DNA from: Bacteroidales bacterium
GTDB taxonomy: Bacteria; Bacteroidota; Bacteroidia; Bacteroidales; UBA932
NCBI GenBank assembly: GCA_017962165.1
Contig: JAGCVW010000005.1
Location: 1-61,976, forward strand
Reading direction: 5' to 3'
DNA: 61,976 bases
Each line of letters begins with the position of its first letter. Within the stretch, counting starts at the first letter, position 1. Of this stretch, positions 34,908 to 44,338 are shown one piece after another. Made by a program: the position numbers and the translations under genes. A model generated the notes under the pieces. The model made no database searches and was not told where the DNA came from. It saw only the letters and a program-made list of their open reading frames with translations.

Positions 34908-36644
34908 CTAATAACCTTCGTTCTGTGTCCATACAGGGTCGCCGTTGGCATCCCTGACAGACTTCTCGAGCACCGAGAACGGGATGGGGAACCACTTGCG
35001 GTAATCGTCCTTTGCGGTGACGAACTGGACGTAGGTGTCGTCGTTGAATTTATCAAAGCGGATAAGGTCGCGGCGGCGCATGTTCTCCCATGCGAACTCG
35101 CGTCCGCGCTCGTCGAGGATGCCGTCGAGGGTGAGAACTTCGGGGTATGCCGCGTTGTATGCGGCCTCGCCGTCGGCGCTGTAAGCGAACGCACGCTTGC
35201 GAAGGGTCGTGAAGTTGGCGTCGGTGGTCCATCCGGAGGTTCCGGTTCCGCCGCGGAGGATAGCCTCCTCCTTCATCCAGAGTATGTCTGCATAGCGGAA
35301 GAGCACGAAGTCGTTTTCGCTGTATTTGTACTTGCCGGCCTTGTCGATCTCATACTTGATGCAGCGGGCGCCGGAGAGGTCGGTGACCTTCGACAGTGTC
35401 TCGTCTACGTTTCCGTCGGCATCGAGGATGTCCTTGACGATGATGGCGTCTGACTTCTTCTCGTCCTTGTCGTAGCAAAGATTGCCGGTTGCGTCATAGA
35501 TGGGTCCTACGAACCAGCCCCAGTCCTTGGTGTTCTTGGTCCCAAGGCCTTCGTTTCCGGGGCCGCGGACATCGGATGCGTTGTAGCGGTCGATGAAGGA
35601 AGGACGCGCGCAGAAACCGTTCCAGGGGGTTTCCTGCATCTTGTAAGTCTTCTGGTGGTTGTAGTTGAGCGTAAGGAGGGCGATGCGCAGTTTGTTGAGC
35701 ATCATGCCGTCTCCGCCCGAGCGTTCGTCGACATCTGCGGCTCCGTTCTCGACTATCACGAAGATATTCTCCTTGCTGGCCGAGTTGTCGATCTTGAAGT
35801 TGGTAAAGAAACTCGGCTCAATGCTGTACGACTTGGCGTCGATGATGGCATCGCAGCAGCGGACGCAATTGGTGTAGAAGTCCGCGGCGGCGGCAATGTT
35901 GGTGGTGTACTCGTTGTCAATCGTAATGTTGTCCGGAGTACATCCGAACGACTCGGCGTTGAGGTAGAGGCGTGCGAGGAGCGCATAAGCGAGACCCTGG
36001 GTGGCGCGGCCGTAGTAGAGGGCGCGGGTGTTTTCGTCCTTGACCTTCGGGAGATTGGGGGCGTTCTTCTCCAGGCAGTTCACGAGGTGCGACCATACGT
36101 CGGGAGCCTCCATGAGCGGGTCTTCGGCCCTGTCTACGAATTCCTCGAGATAAGGGATGCGTCCGAAGCAGTCGAACAGCATGTAGTAGTAATAGGAACG
36201 CATGACCTCAAGTTCTCCCACGAACTGAGCATAGACGGCGTCGGACATCGACTCCTTGCTGTTTTCGAGGGTCTTCAGGAGTTTGTTGCAGAGGACGGCG
36301 CCCTGAATGGTGGTGTTCCATATATTCTTGAAGGCGTTGCCCATTTCGTTCCAGTTATGGGTGTTAAGATTCTTCCAGTAGCCTCCGTCTTCCCAGTCCT
36401 TGTCGGGCATACGGGTAGGGTTGAGGCCTTCGTCGGCCGTAAGGGTGACTACGCCCCAGTAGCCCCAGTGATCGTGGAGCCACTTGACGTCGGCATAGCA
36501 CTGGCCCACGAGAAGAGCGACGTTTTCTTCGTTGGTCATAAGGTCCTTGGTAGTAGGACTGCCGTAGTTGACCTCCTCGAGCATCCTGTCGCACGAAGCG
36601 GCGAGAATAACGGTGACTGCAATAAAAGCAAATATCTTTTTCAT
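34908..36644 (-). CDS. susD: SusD/RagB-family nutrient-binding lipoprotein
   Basis: The 578-residue protein with lipobox LAASC is the lid of the SusC pore and binds the glycan. The all-helical TPR-like fold and the C-terminal signature (LDERGREFAWENMRRRDLIRF, then RKWFPIPFSVLE and TQNEGY) identify the family. It follows susC by 18 bp, so the two are co-transcribed. Confidence 0.94.
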   Translation of the reverse strand: MKKIFAFIAVTVILAASCDRMLEEVNYGSPTTKDLMTNEENVALLVGQCYADVKWLHDHWGYWGVVTLTADEGLNPTRMPDKDWEDGGYWKNLNTHNWNEMGNAFKNIWNTTIQGAVLCNKLLKTLENSKESMSDAVYAQFVGELEVMRSYYYYMLFDCFGRIPYLEEFVDRAEDPLMEAPDVWSHLVNCLEKNAPNLPKVKDENTRALYYGRATQGLAYALLARLYLNAESFGCTPDNITIDNEYTTNIAAAADFYTNCVRCCDAIIDAKSYSIEPSFFTNFKIDNSASKENIFVIVENGAADVDERSGGDGMMLNKLRIALLTLNYNHQKTYKMQETPWNGFCARPSFIDRYNASDVRGPGNEGLGTKNTKDWGWFVGPIYDATGNLCYDKDEKKSDAIIVKDILDADGNVDETLSKVTDLSGARCIKYEIDKAGKYKYSENDFVLFRYADILWMKEEAILRGGTGTSGWTTDANFTTLRKRAFAYSADGEAAYNAAYPEVLTLDGILDERGREFAWENMRRRDLIRFDKFNDDTYVQFVTAKDDYRKWFPIPFSVLEKSVRDANGDPVWTQNEGY

Positions 36645-36662
36645 AACGGTCTCCTTTTAATA

Positions 36663-39644
36663 TTAATACAGGCTGAGGTTAAGACCTACGAGGAAGGTCG
36701 CCACCGGGGGATAGAACGAAGGATAGTCGATGCCGCCGTTCCATACTGACGTAGTGTTGACCTCGGGATCCATGCCGCTGTAAGCGGTGAGGGTAAGCAG
36801 GTTCTGACCGGTAAAGTAAACCCTCATCGACTGGATGTACTTGTTCTCCTTCATCTTGAAGGTGTAGCCGGCGGTGAGGTTGTCGAGTTTCATGTAGGTG
36901 CCGCTCTCCAGGAAGTAGTCGGAGAAGTGGGCCTTCTGGGTAAGCACGGTATTGGCGCCGTCGACGTCCTTCATGAAGACGTTCTTGCTGTTGGCGGACA
37001 TGGGACCGTAAGCCCAGCGGGTGACGTTGAGGATCTTGTTGCCCACGACGCCGCGCAGGAACATCGTGAAGTCCCAGTTGCCCCAGCGGACGGTGTTGTT
37101 CCAGCCGTAAGTGAAGATAGGCTGGGCGTTGCCGATGACCTGCCTCTGCGACTCTACTGCGAGCGCGTCGGAGGTCTGGCCGCCGGCGGGAGTGTAGTAG
37201 TACCACTCGCCCGTATCGGGCTTGATGCCGAAGAACTTGTATCCGTAGAAGGAGCCAACAGCCTGACCCTCGACGAGGATCTGGGTGTTGGTGTTCATGA
37301 TACCGTTCTCACCCACGCCGCCGGACGTCGTCTCAGAGTAGTTGAATCCCTTGGACGGGTCGCTCAGCGAGGTGATCTTGTTGCGGTTGAACGAGATGGT
37401 GGGGGTGGTGACCCAGGTCAGGTTCGCAGTCTTGACGGGAACGTAGTTGAGATTGAGTTCCACACCGTAGCTGTCCATCTTACCCGCATTGGCGAGAAGG
37501 GTGGTGTACTGGTAAGGAGGGGTCGGAACCTCATAGTCCCAGAGAAGGTCCGCAGTGTGGCGGTAGTAGACATCGAGGCTACCGTAGAGGGTGTCCTTCA
37601 GAAGCGCGTAGTCGATACCGAGGTTGTACTCGTATTTCTTTTCCCAGCGGAGGTCGGGATTGACGTTCTGGGTGACGGTGTAGGTGTAGACGTATGCACC
37701 GTTGTACCAGAAGGTTCCGCCGTTGGAAAGGAGTTCCACGCTGCGGAGGTCGCTGCCGAGATCGTTGCCGGTAACACCGAAGCCGAGACGTACCTTGAGA
37801 TCGTCGACCCAGGAGTAGTCTTCCATGAAGTCTTCACCGCTCACACGCCAGCCGGCGCTGAGTGCGGGGAAGAGACCCCATTTGTTGTTGGCTCCGAAAC
37901 GGGAAGAACCCTCGCGGCGCAGCGAAGCGGAGAGGAGGTATTTCTCCCTATAGTTGTAGTTGACACGGGCGAACTGGGCGATGAGCGTATGGGAACTGCG
38001 CCCGGACGATATGTCGACGTATTTCTTGGAGACGTCGCCGTTGCCCATCTGGTAGTACTTCATGATGTCGGGAGCGGCGAAGCCCTTGTTGGACATGCTG
38101 TCTCCGTCGTTGAAGAAATGCTGGTAGGATACGCCTGCGACGGCGGCTATATTGTGGCCGTCGAAGTTGCGGGTCCAGTCGGCAGTAAGTTCGAACAGTT
38201 TGTTGAACGAAGTGTCGCCGCTGCGGCCTGCCTTCCCGGAACCGGCGGCGTCGGTGTTGACCACGCTGTTGTACCAGAAGGAATTGTTGTCGCCCTCTTC
38301 CAATGCGGCGAATCCGCTTACCTTGAGGCCCTTGACCGGCTTGATGTTAACCGTGGCCTTGATGCTTCCGCGGAAGTAGTTTCCGTCTCCGTAGGACTCT
38401 TTCTGGTTCATGTTCTCGACGGGGTTCACGAAACCCGTCTCCTCACTGCGCCAGAAGTAACCGTTGGGCGAAGTCTCGTCGTAGACGGGGTAGGTCGGGT
38501 TCAGCAGGGCCGCGTTCTTGAAGTCGCCGCAGAAGTAGTCGTTGCGGTAGTGCATGTAGCTGAGGTCGTACTGGAGGTCGAGCCATCCGTCGAGGGCTTT
38601 CTGGCCGGCGGCCAGTTTAGCCATTATTTCGTTGCGGTTGGTGTTCTTCGCGATACCTTCGGCATTCTTGTAGTTGATGGATGCGCGGTAGTTGAAGTTG
38701 CTTGCAGAACCCACGATTGCGAGGTTGTGGTTGTGGGCGAGCGCCGCGGGACGGCAGACCTCGCTCATCCAGTCGGTGCTGTATGTCTCGCCGTTCGGGC
38801 CGGTGTAGACGTTGCCTACGGCCTTGCCGCCCGAAAGTTCGGCGAGATTGCGGAACTCTTCAGCGGTGGCCATGCCGGTGCCGTGGTTGCGGACCGACAG
38901 GGAAGCATATCCTGAGTATTCGACTCTGGTCTGCGCCACATCGGAGAAGGCGTCGCCCCTCTTGGTGGTGATGATGATAACGCCGTTCGTACCGCGGGTA
39001 CCGTAGATAGCGGCGGCGGAACCGTCCTTGAGGACGTCCATGGAGGCGATCTCATCGCTGGAGATATTGTCGATGTTGCTCACCGGCACTCCGTCCACGA
39101 TGAAGAGCGGGCTGGTTCCCGTTCCCTTGTCCAGGGTTGAAAAGCCGCGGATCTGGATGTTATATCCCGTGCTGGTAGGGTCGGAGGTGGTCTTGATTAC
39201 GTTGAGACCGGCCACTTTACCCTGAAGCAGTCCCATAGGATTGGTTTTCACGCCGGCGTTGAAGTCCTCGCTCTTGATGGAGGCCACCGATCCGGTCACT
39301 TCCTTCTTCTTCTGGGAGCCGTAGCCGATCACGACCACGTCGTCGAGGAAGATGGCGTCAGTTCCGAGGAAGATCTCGGCGGGTACTTCAGAAGCTTTGT
39401 AGGTAAGAGTAGTGTATCCGATGCAGGAGATTTCAATGACTGCATCTTCAGACGATACCTTGAGGGTGAAGGCTCCGTCGAAATCGGTTGTCACGCCGTT
39501 CGTGGTTCCCTGTTCGAGGACCGCGGCTCCGATGACGGGGCCGAAATCGTCTACGACTACACCCTTTACCTGGTAGCTGCCCTGGGCGAACACTGCGGTG
39601 CATGCCATAAACAGCATGGCTGCCAAGGTTAGCAATTTTTTCAT
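36663..39644 (-). CDS. susC: SusC/RagA-family TonB-dependent transporter (alpha-glucan locus)
   Basis: The 993-residue protein has a signal peptide (LLTLAAMLFMACTAVFAQ), a carboxypeptidase-like beta-sandwich (residues 23-105, GVVVDDFGPVIGAAV ... FDGAFTLKVS), a plug (VVVIGYGSQKKKEVTGSVAS, LFIVDGVPVSNIDNIS, SAAAIYGTRGTNGVIIITTK) and a 22-strand-type barrel. It should import oligosaccharides from starch. The ATG at 39644 was chosen because it starts the signal peptide; 12 open codons precede it. It is first in its operon, with a strong promoter box at 39705. Confidence 0.95.
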   Translation of the reverse strand: MKKLLTLAAMLFMACTAVFAQGSYQVKGVVVDDFGPVIGAAVLEQGTTNGVTTDFDGAFTLKVSSEDAVIEISCIGYTTLTYKASEVPAEIFLGTDAIFLDDVVVIGYGSQKKKEVTGSVASIKSEDFNAGVKTNPMGLLQGKVAGLNVIKTTSDPTSTGYNIQIRGFSTLDKGTGTSPLFIVDGVPVSNIDNISSDEIASMDVLKDGSAAAIYGTRGTNGVIIITTKRGDAFSDVAQTRVEYSGYASLSVRNHGTGMATAEEFRNLAELSGGKAVGNVYTGPNGETYSTDWMSEVCRPAALAHNHNLAIVGSASNFNYRASINYKNAEGIAKNTNRNEIMAKLAAGQKALDGWLDLQYDLSYMHYRNDYFCGDFKNAALLNPTYPVYDETSPNGYFWRSEETGFVNPVENMNQKESYGDGNYFRGSIKATVNIKPVKGLKVSGFAALEEGDNNSFWYNSVVNTDAAGSGKAGRSGDTSFNKLFELTADWTRNFDGHNIAAVAGVSYQHFFNDGDSMSNKGFAAPDIMKYYQMGNGDVSKKYVDISSGRSSHTLIAQFARVNYNYREKYLLSASLRREGSSRFGANNKWGLFPALSAGWRVSGEDFMEDYSWVDDLKVRLGFGVTGNDLGSDLRSVELLSNGGTFWYNGAYVYTYTVTQNVNPDLRWEKKYEYNLGIDYALLKDTLYGSLDVYYRHTADLLWDYEVPTPPYQYTTLLANAGKMDSYGVELNLNYVPVKTANLTWVTTPTISFNRNKITSLSDPSKGFNYSETTSGGVGENGIMNTNTQILVEGQAVGSFYGYKFFGIKPDTGEWYYYTPAGGQTSDALAVESQRQVIGNAQPIFTYGWNNTVRWGNWDFTMFLRGVVGNKILNVTRWAYGPMSANSKNVFMKDVDGANTVLTQKAHFSDYFLESGTYMKLDNLTAGYTFKMKENKYIQSMRVYFTGQNLLTLTAYSGMDPEVNTTSVWNGGIDYPSFYPPVATFLVGLNLSLY

Positions 39645-39704
39645 AAAAGGTTGATGTTGGTTATCTGTTTTATTCAACAATTGTCCTTATGTGTGTAAGT
39701 CGCG

Positions 39705-39712
39705 CAAAGATA
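39705..39712 (-). promoter_or_regulatory. -7 box of the susC-susD-susE/F operon
   Basis: TATCTTTG on the minus strand, a perfect match 60 bp upstream of the susC ATG. No SusR, hybrid two-component or sigma/anti-sigma regulator gene is present nearby, so the inducer sensor must lie elsewhere. Confidence 0.65.
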
Positions 39713-39785
39713 TAAAAATTTTCGCAAATATGTGCGTTTTTTGACGACCGCCCCGTCCGGGTTCCTCTCTTCCAAAAAATATTGC

Positions 39786-39793
39786 TATTTTAG
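39786..39793 (+). promoter_or_regulatory. Probable -7 box of the second SusC/D operon
   Basis: TATTTTAG, one mismatch from TAnnTTTG, 32 bp upstream of the ATG at 39826. It diverges from the promoter at 39705; the two start regions are only about 75 bp apart. Confidence 0.4.
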
Positions 39794-39825
39794 CAAGACA
39801 ATAACACGAACCAGTTTTAACCATT

Positions 39826-42813
39826 ATGAAAATAGCTCTTAAAAAGATTTTTCCCGTCTTGTTTGCGCTGGCTTTGAGCCTGACGGCTATGGGACAGGGA
39901 CGCTCCGTATCCGGAACGGTCACCGATGAACTGGGCTATCCGGTTATCGGAATGAGCGTTAAGGAGGTCGGGACGGGCAATTATGCCATCACCGATTTCG
40001 AAGGGCGCTTCAACGTGAAGGTAAGCGGCAGCGAGTCGGTTCTCGAATTCCAGGCCCTGGGCTACACAGTCGAACCCGTGAAGGTCGGGAACCGAACCGT
40101 AATCGATGTCGTCGCGAAGGAAGATGCGATCATGCTTGACGCCGTGGTTGCCATCGGCTATGGATCAGTCAAGAAGCGCGACCTGACTACGGCCGTTTCT
40201 ACGGTCTCTACGGAGGATGTCCAGCTCCGCCCCATTACCGATGCTTCCGGCCTCATCCAGGGCAAGGTTGCGGGCGTCCAGGTCCAGCAGACCAGCGGAC
40301 TTCCCGGTGCGGGTATGACCGTCCGCATCCGCGGCAACAGTTCGATTGCCTCATCCAACGACCCTCTCTACGTCGTCGACGGCGTGCCGGTCGGTGAAGG
40401 CGGATATGCGATCGCATACCTCTCCCCGAACGATATCGAATCGATGCAGATCCTCAAGGACGCATCTTCCGCGGCAATTTACGGTTCCAGGGCGGCCAAC
40501 GGCGTCGTCCTCATCACCACGAAACAGGGCGGGCGCAATGCGGCCCCGAAGGTGAATTTCTCCGCTTATGCCGGACTCTCGAACGTCACCCGCACTTTCG
40601 AGGTGCTGAACACGGAAGAGTACCGCGAATATGCCGCGGAATTCAACACCCACATCCCCGAAGGCCTTACCGACCAGACCGACTGGTTCGACTATACCTA
40701 CAAGACCGGCATCAGCCAGAACTACCAGATCGGCGTCTCCGGCGGCGGAGACAGGTTCCGCTATTACCTGGGCGGCGGCTATACCGACGAAGAGGGTATC
40801 ATCAAGGTCGCGTACGCGAAGAGATATAATGTGCGCGCGAGTTTCGACGTGGACATGTATAAGTGGCTCACGGTCGGCACCAACGTCGCATACTCTCATT
40901 ACCGCAACAACGGCATTATCTCCGGAACGGGGTCCAACCGTGCGGGAGTGGTCCTTTCGGTAATCAACACTCCGACTTACGCCCCGGTGTGGGATGAGAC
41001 CAACCCCAACCAGTATTACAACAGTTTCTACGGCCTCAGCGGAATAACGTCCCCCGCGGAGAACATGGCCCGAAGCGAAAACAACTACGACACGACTGAC
41101 CGTGCGATCCTGACGGGATACGCCCAGATCAACTTCTCTCCGAAGTTCAATTTCAAGAGCACCGTCTCGATGGACCGCAGGTGGACACACAGCTATTCCT
41201 TCCTGGATCCGGTTTCCACTTCTTACGGACGTACCCAGCACGGCGAAGTTTCGGATTCCCGTTCGGACGACTGCCGTATGATTTACGACAACATTTTTAC
41301 CTATAAGGACACCTTCTCTGGGAAGCATAACCTGGAGTTGATGGGCGGTTCCTCCTCCACCACATCCAACTGGATGCAGCTCTGGGGCTCCCGCTCCAAC
41401 GTCTCGCCGGACTACTACAAGTCCATCTGGGGTCTCGATCTTGGAAATAAGGGTGGCCTCAGGGGACAGGGGACCGGCTGGGCCCAGTGGACCATCCTTT
41501 CCTTCCTCGGACGCGCGGCCTATAATTACGACAGCCGTTACTACCTGACCTTCAACATCCGCGCAGACGGTTCTTCGAAGCTCGCTCCCGGCCACCGCTG
41601 GGGTATCTTCCCTTCGGCCTCGGCGGCCTGGCGTCTGACGGGCGAGCCCTGGCTCAAGGATGTCGCCTGGCTGGAGGACCTTAAAGTCCGCGCCGGCTGG
41701 GGCCAGCAGGGAAACCAGTCCGGACTTGGCGACTATGCATGGGTCCAGACCTACGGGACAAACTACTACGACTGGACTAAAGACGAATACGCCTACGCGA
41801 CTCCGTCGATTGGCTCCCGTTCCAACTTCGGGAACAAATATCTGACATGGGAGACCACCACCCAGACCAACGTCGGTGTGGACGCCAGCCTCTTCAAGGG
41901 CCGGCTTACCCTCACCCTCGATGCTTACTATAAGTTCACGGACGGGCTTCTGATGAACGTCAGCCTGCCCTCGCCCTACCCGAGCATGTTCCGCAACGAG
42001 GGCTCGATGTCCAACTGGGGACTTGAGTTCGCGGCCAGTTCGGTAAACTTCTCAAAGGGAGACCTTGAATGGAAAACCGACTTCAACATTTCGATGAACA
42101 GGGGACGCCTCGAGAGCCTCGAACTCCAGCAGGTCTACTACTATGTCAACCCCGAAACGATAGGTGAAAACATCGTCAGGATGACCCCCGGCGAGCCCCT
42201 TTCAAAGTTCTGGGGCTACAAGTGCCTGGGCGTCGATCCTGAGACCGGACTTTACATTTACGAAGACCTCAACCACGACAACGACATTACGGATGCCGAC
42301 AAACAGTACATCGGAGATGCCAATCCGGACTTCATATTCGGTATGACAAACACTCTGAGTTATAAGGGCTTCAACCTGAATGTCCTCATTACCGGCAGCG
42401 TCGGCAACGACATCTTCAATGTCTCCAGGCTCGATATGATCGGAATGCAGAATGCCTCCAACCAGCTCAAGGACGCCACCCGCCGCTGGAGGATTCCCGG
42501 GCAGATAACCGATATTCCCAAGTCCGGAGAGACATGGAACGCCAAGGCTTCCACCGCCTGGGTTGAAGACGGAAGCTACCTGAAGGTCAAGAACGTCACC
42601 CTCTCATACGACGTCAAGGGAGGAATCCTCAAGCGCCTGAACATCGCCAGGATCCAGCCTTACGTAACACTTTCCAACTTTTTTACCCTCACGGGCTACA
42701 GAGGCTATGACCCCGAAATGAGCCAGTATTCGAGCGCGACCAATATGGGTATCGACTACGGAACCTATCCCAACGTCAAGACCATTTTGTTCGGAGTCAA
42801 TGTCGATTTTTAA
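39826..42813 (+). CDS. SusC/RagA-family TonB-dependent transporter (GH30 locus)
   Basis: The 995-residue protein has a signal peptide (FALALSLTAMGQ), the N-terminal beta-sandwich (VSGTVTDELGYPVIGMSV), the plug (VVAIGYGSVKKRDLTTAVST, PLYVVDGVPVGEGGYA, SAAIYGSRAANGVVLITTK) and a barrel ending in GVNVDF, the usual C-terminal aromatic strand. It pairs with the SusD homologue 12 bp downstream. Substrate is inferred from the GH30 gene: a beta-glucan, possibly beta-1,6-linked. Confidence 0.94.
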   Translation: MKIALKKIFPVLFALALSLTAMGQGRSVSGTVTDELGYPVIGMSVKEVGTGNYAITDFEGRFNVKVSGSESVLEFQALGYTVEPVKVGNRTVIDVVAKEDAIMLDAVVAIGYGSVKKRDLTTAVSTVSTEDVQLRPITDASGLIQGKVAGVQVQQTSGLPGAGMTVRIRGNSSIASSNDPLYVVDGVPVGEGGYAIAYLSPNDIESMQILKDASSAAIYGSRAANGVVLITTKQGGRNAAPKVNFSAYAGLSNVTRTFEVLNTEEYREYAAEFNTHIPEGLTDQTDWFDYTYKTGISQNYQIGVSGGGDRFRYYLGGGYTDEEGIIKVAYAKRYNVRASFDVDMYKWLTVGTNVAYSHYRNNGIISGTGSNRAGVVLSVINTPTYAPVWDETNPNQYYNSFYGLSGITSPAENMARSENNYDTTDRAILTGYAQINFSPKFNFKSTVSMDRRWTHSYSFLDPVSTSYGRTQHGEVSDSRSDDCRMIYDNIFTYKDTFSGKHNLELMGGSSSTTSNWMQLWGSRSNVSPDYYKSIWGLDLGNKGGLRGQGTGWAQWTILSFLGRAAYNYDSRYYLTFNIRADGSSKLAPGHRWGIFPSASAAWRLTGEPWLKDVAWLEDLKVRAGWGQQGNQSGLGDYAWVQTYGTNYYDWTKDEYAYATPSIGSRSNFGNKYLTWETTTQTNVGVDASLFKGRLTLTLDAYYKFTDGLLMNVSLPSPYPSMFRNEGSMSNWGLEFAASSVNFSKGDLEWKTDFNISMNRGRLESLELQQVYYYVNPETIGENIVRMTPGEPLSKFWGYKCLGVDPETGLYIYEDLNHDNDITDADKQYIGDANPDFIFGMTNTLSYKGFNLNVLITGSVGNDIFNVSRLDMIGMQNASNQLKDATRRWRIPGQITDIPKSGETWNAKASTAWVEDGSYLKVKNVTLSYDVKGGILKRLNIARIQPYVTLSNFFTLTGYRGYDPEMSQYSSATNMGIDYGTYPNVKTILFGVNVDF

Positions 42814-42825
42814 TCCGATGGAGTT

Positions 42826-44337
42826 ATGAAAAAGACAGCAATCATAGCAGCGATTCTCTCGCTTTTTGCATTTACGGCCTGCGAACTCGACCTGTACTCT
42901 CCGACCTCCTTCAACAAAGGAAACGTTGAGACTGTAGGCGAGGGAGACAGTGAAAGCCAATATACCTCGAAGGCCGACATGGAGGCCCTCAGGAACTCGC
43001 TCTACAACTCCTGGGTGAAGGACGTCCAGGAAAAGGGCCTGTTGGACTGGCTGATTTATTCCGAAGTACGCGCGGACAACGCCTATTGCGGAACGAACAC
43101 CGCGGAAATCATGGCGCTTGAAGCCAACAAGCAGGACGGTTCCAACAAAAATGTGACGCGCGACTGGGACTGGTATCAGACCCAGGTGTCCAATGCCAAC
43201 CAGACAATCTGCAATATCGACAGGATCTGCGAATCCGACTCTGAGATGACGGAAGCCCAGCGCGACCAGTGGAAGGCCGAGGCCATGATCTGGCGCGCGT
43301 TCAACTTCTTCCGCCTGACCCAGCTCTGGGGTGATGCCCCCATGGTGCTCCAGATTCCCCCGGCAATCACGATCGAGAATGTCCAGGAGGTTTACCCCCT
43401 CTATTATCCCGACCGCACCCCGATGAACAAGGTCTACGCCCAGCTCGTCGAGGATTTGACCTGGGCCGCAGATCACGCACCTGCTCTGGACCCTGCTAAC
43501 AAGCAGCTTATGTCCCAGGCGTTTGCGTGGTCCATCCTTGCCCACGTCTATGCCGAGAAACCAATCCGCGACTGGGGCAAGGTCATCGATTACTGTACCC
43601 TTCTCGAAGGGTGCGGTCTCTCCCTCGAGCCCAACTACGGCGACCTGTGGGGCTACGACGCAACCGACGCGAAGCGCAACTCGGTGGAATCTATCTTCGA
43701 GGTTCAGTGGGTTAACCAGTCCCAGGGCAACTGGGTGTTCATGATGTTCCACCGCAACGCCTACGATCCCGGCGCAAGCTACGACTGGGCCAAATGGGTG
43801 ACCCCTTCAAGGGACATCCTCCAGGCATACGATGACGAAGGAGACGCCGTCCGCAAGGCCGCTTCCATCGTCTGGGATTCCTGCGGATGGAGCAACTACT
43901 ACCCCGAAGACAATTACGCATTCATGCACAAATGCCCGACCAATGTTTCCAGCATCATCGTCTATCGTCTTGCAGACATTCTCCTGCTCCATGCCGAGGC
44001 GCTCTGCTGCTCGGATGATGTGGACGGCGCCGCGGCCCTTGTGAACCAGGTTCGTTCGAGGGTCAGTCTCGGACCGCTTCCCGCTTCCGCCAAGGCCAGC
44101 AAGGATGCCATGCTGAACGCAATCCTGAAGGAGCGCCGTCTCGAGCTCTCATTCGAGGGCTACCGTTTCTTCGACCTCAGGCGCCACGACAAGATCATCG
44201 AGGTCCACAATGCGATGAACGCGAAGGACTCGTATTGGCAGGACAGGAAGCCGCTTGCCGAGACTCGCTACTACCTGCCGGTGCCCACGACGGCCCTGGA
44301 CAACAACCCCAACATGAAACAGAACCCCGGTTATTAG
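42826..44337 (+). CDS. SusD/RagB-family lipoprotein (GH30 locus)
   Basis: The 503-residue lipoprotein (lipobox FTAC) has SusD landmarks: MIWRAFNFFRLTQLWGD, YRLADILLLHAEAL and the C-terminal LKERRLELSFEGYRFFDLRR, YYLPVPTTALDNNPNMKQNP. It would cap the SusC partner. The GH30 gene begins one base after its stop codon, so the three genes form one operon. Confidence 0.94.
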   Translation: MKKTAIIAAILSLFAFTACELDLYSPTSFNKGNVETVGEGDSESQYTSKADMEALRNSLYNSWVKDVQEKGLLDWLIYSEVRADNAYCGTNTAEIMALEANKQDGSNKNVTRDWDWYQTQVSNANQTICNIDRICESDSEMTEAQRDQWKAEAMIWRAFNFFRLTQLWGDAPMVLQIPPAITIENVQEVYPLYYPDRTPMNKVYAQLVEDLTWAADHAPALDPANKQLMSQAFAWSILAHVYAEKPIRDWGKVIDYCTLLEGCGLSLEPNYGDLWGYDATDAKRNSVESIFEVQWVNQSQGNWVFMMFHRNAYDPGASYDWAKWVTPSRDILQAYDDEGDAVRKAASIVWDSCGWSNYYPEDNYAFMHKCPTNVSSIIVYRLADILLLHAEALCCSDDVDGAAALVNQVRSRVSLGPLPASAKASKDAMLNAILKERRLELSFEGYRFFDLRRHDKIIEVHNAMNAKDSYWQDRKPLAETRYYLPVPTTALDNNPNMKQNPGY

Positions 44338-44338
44338 T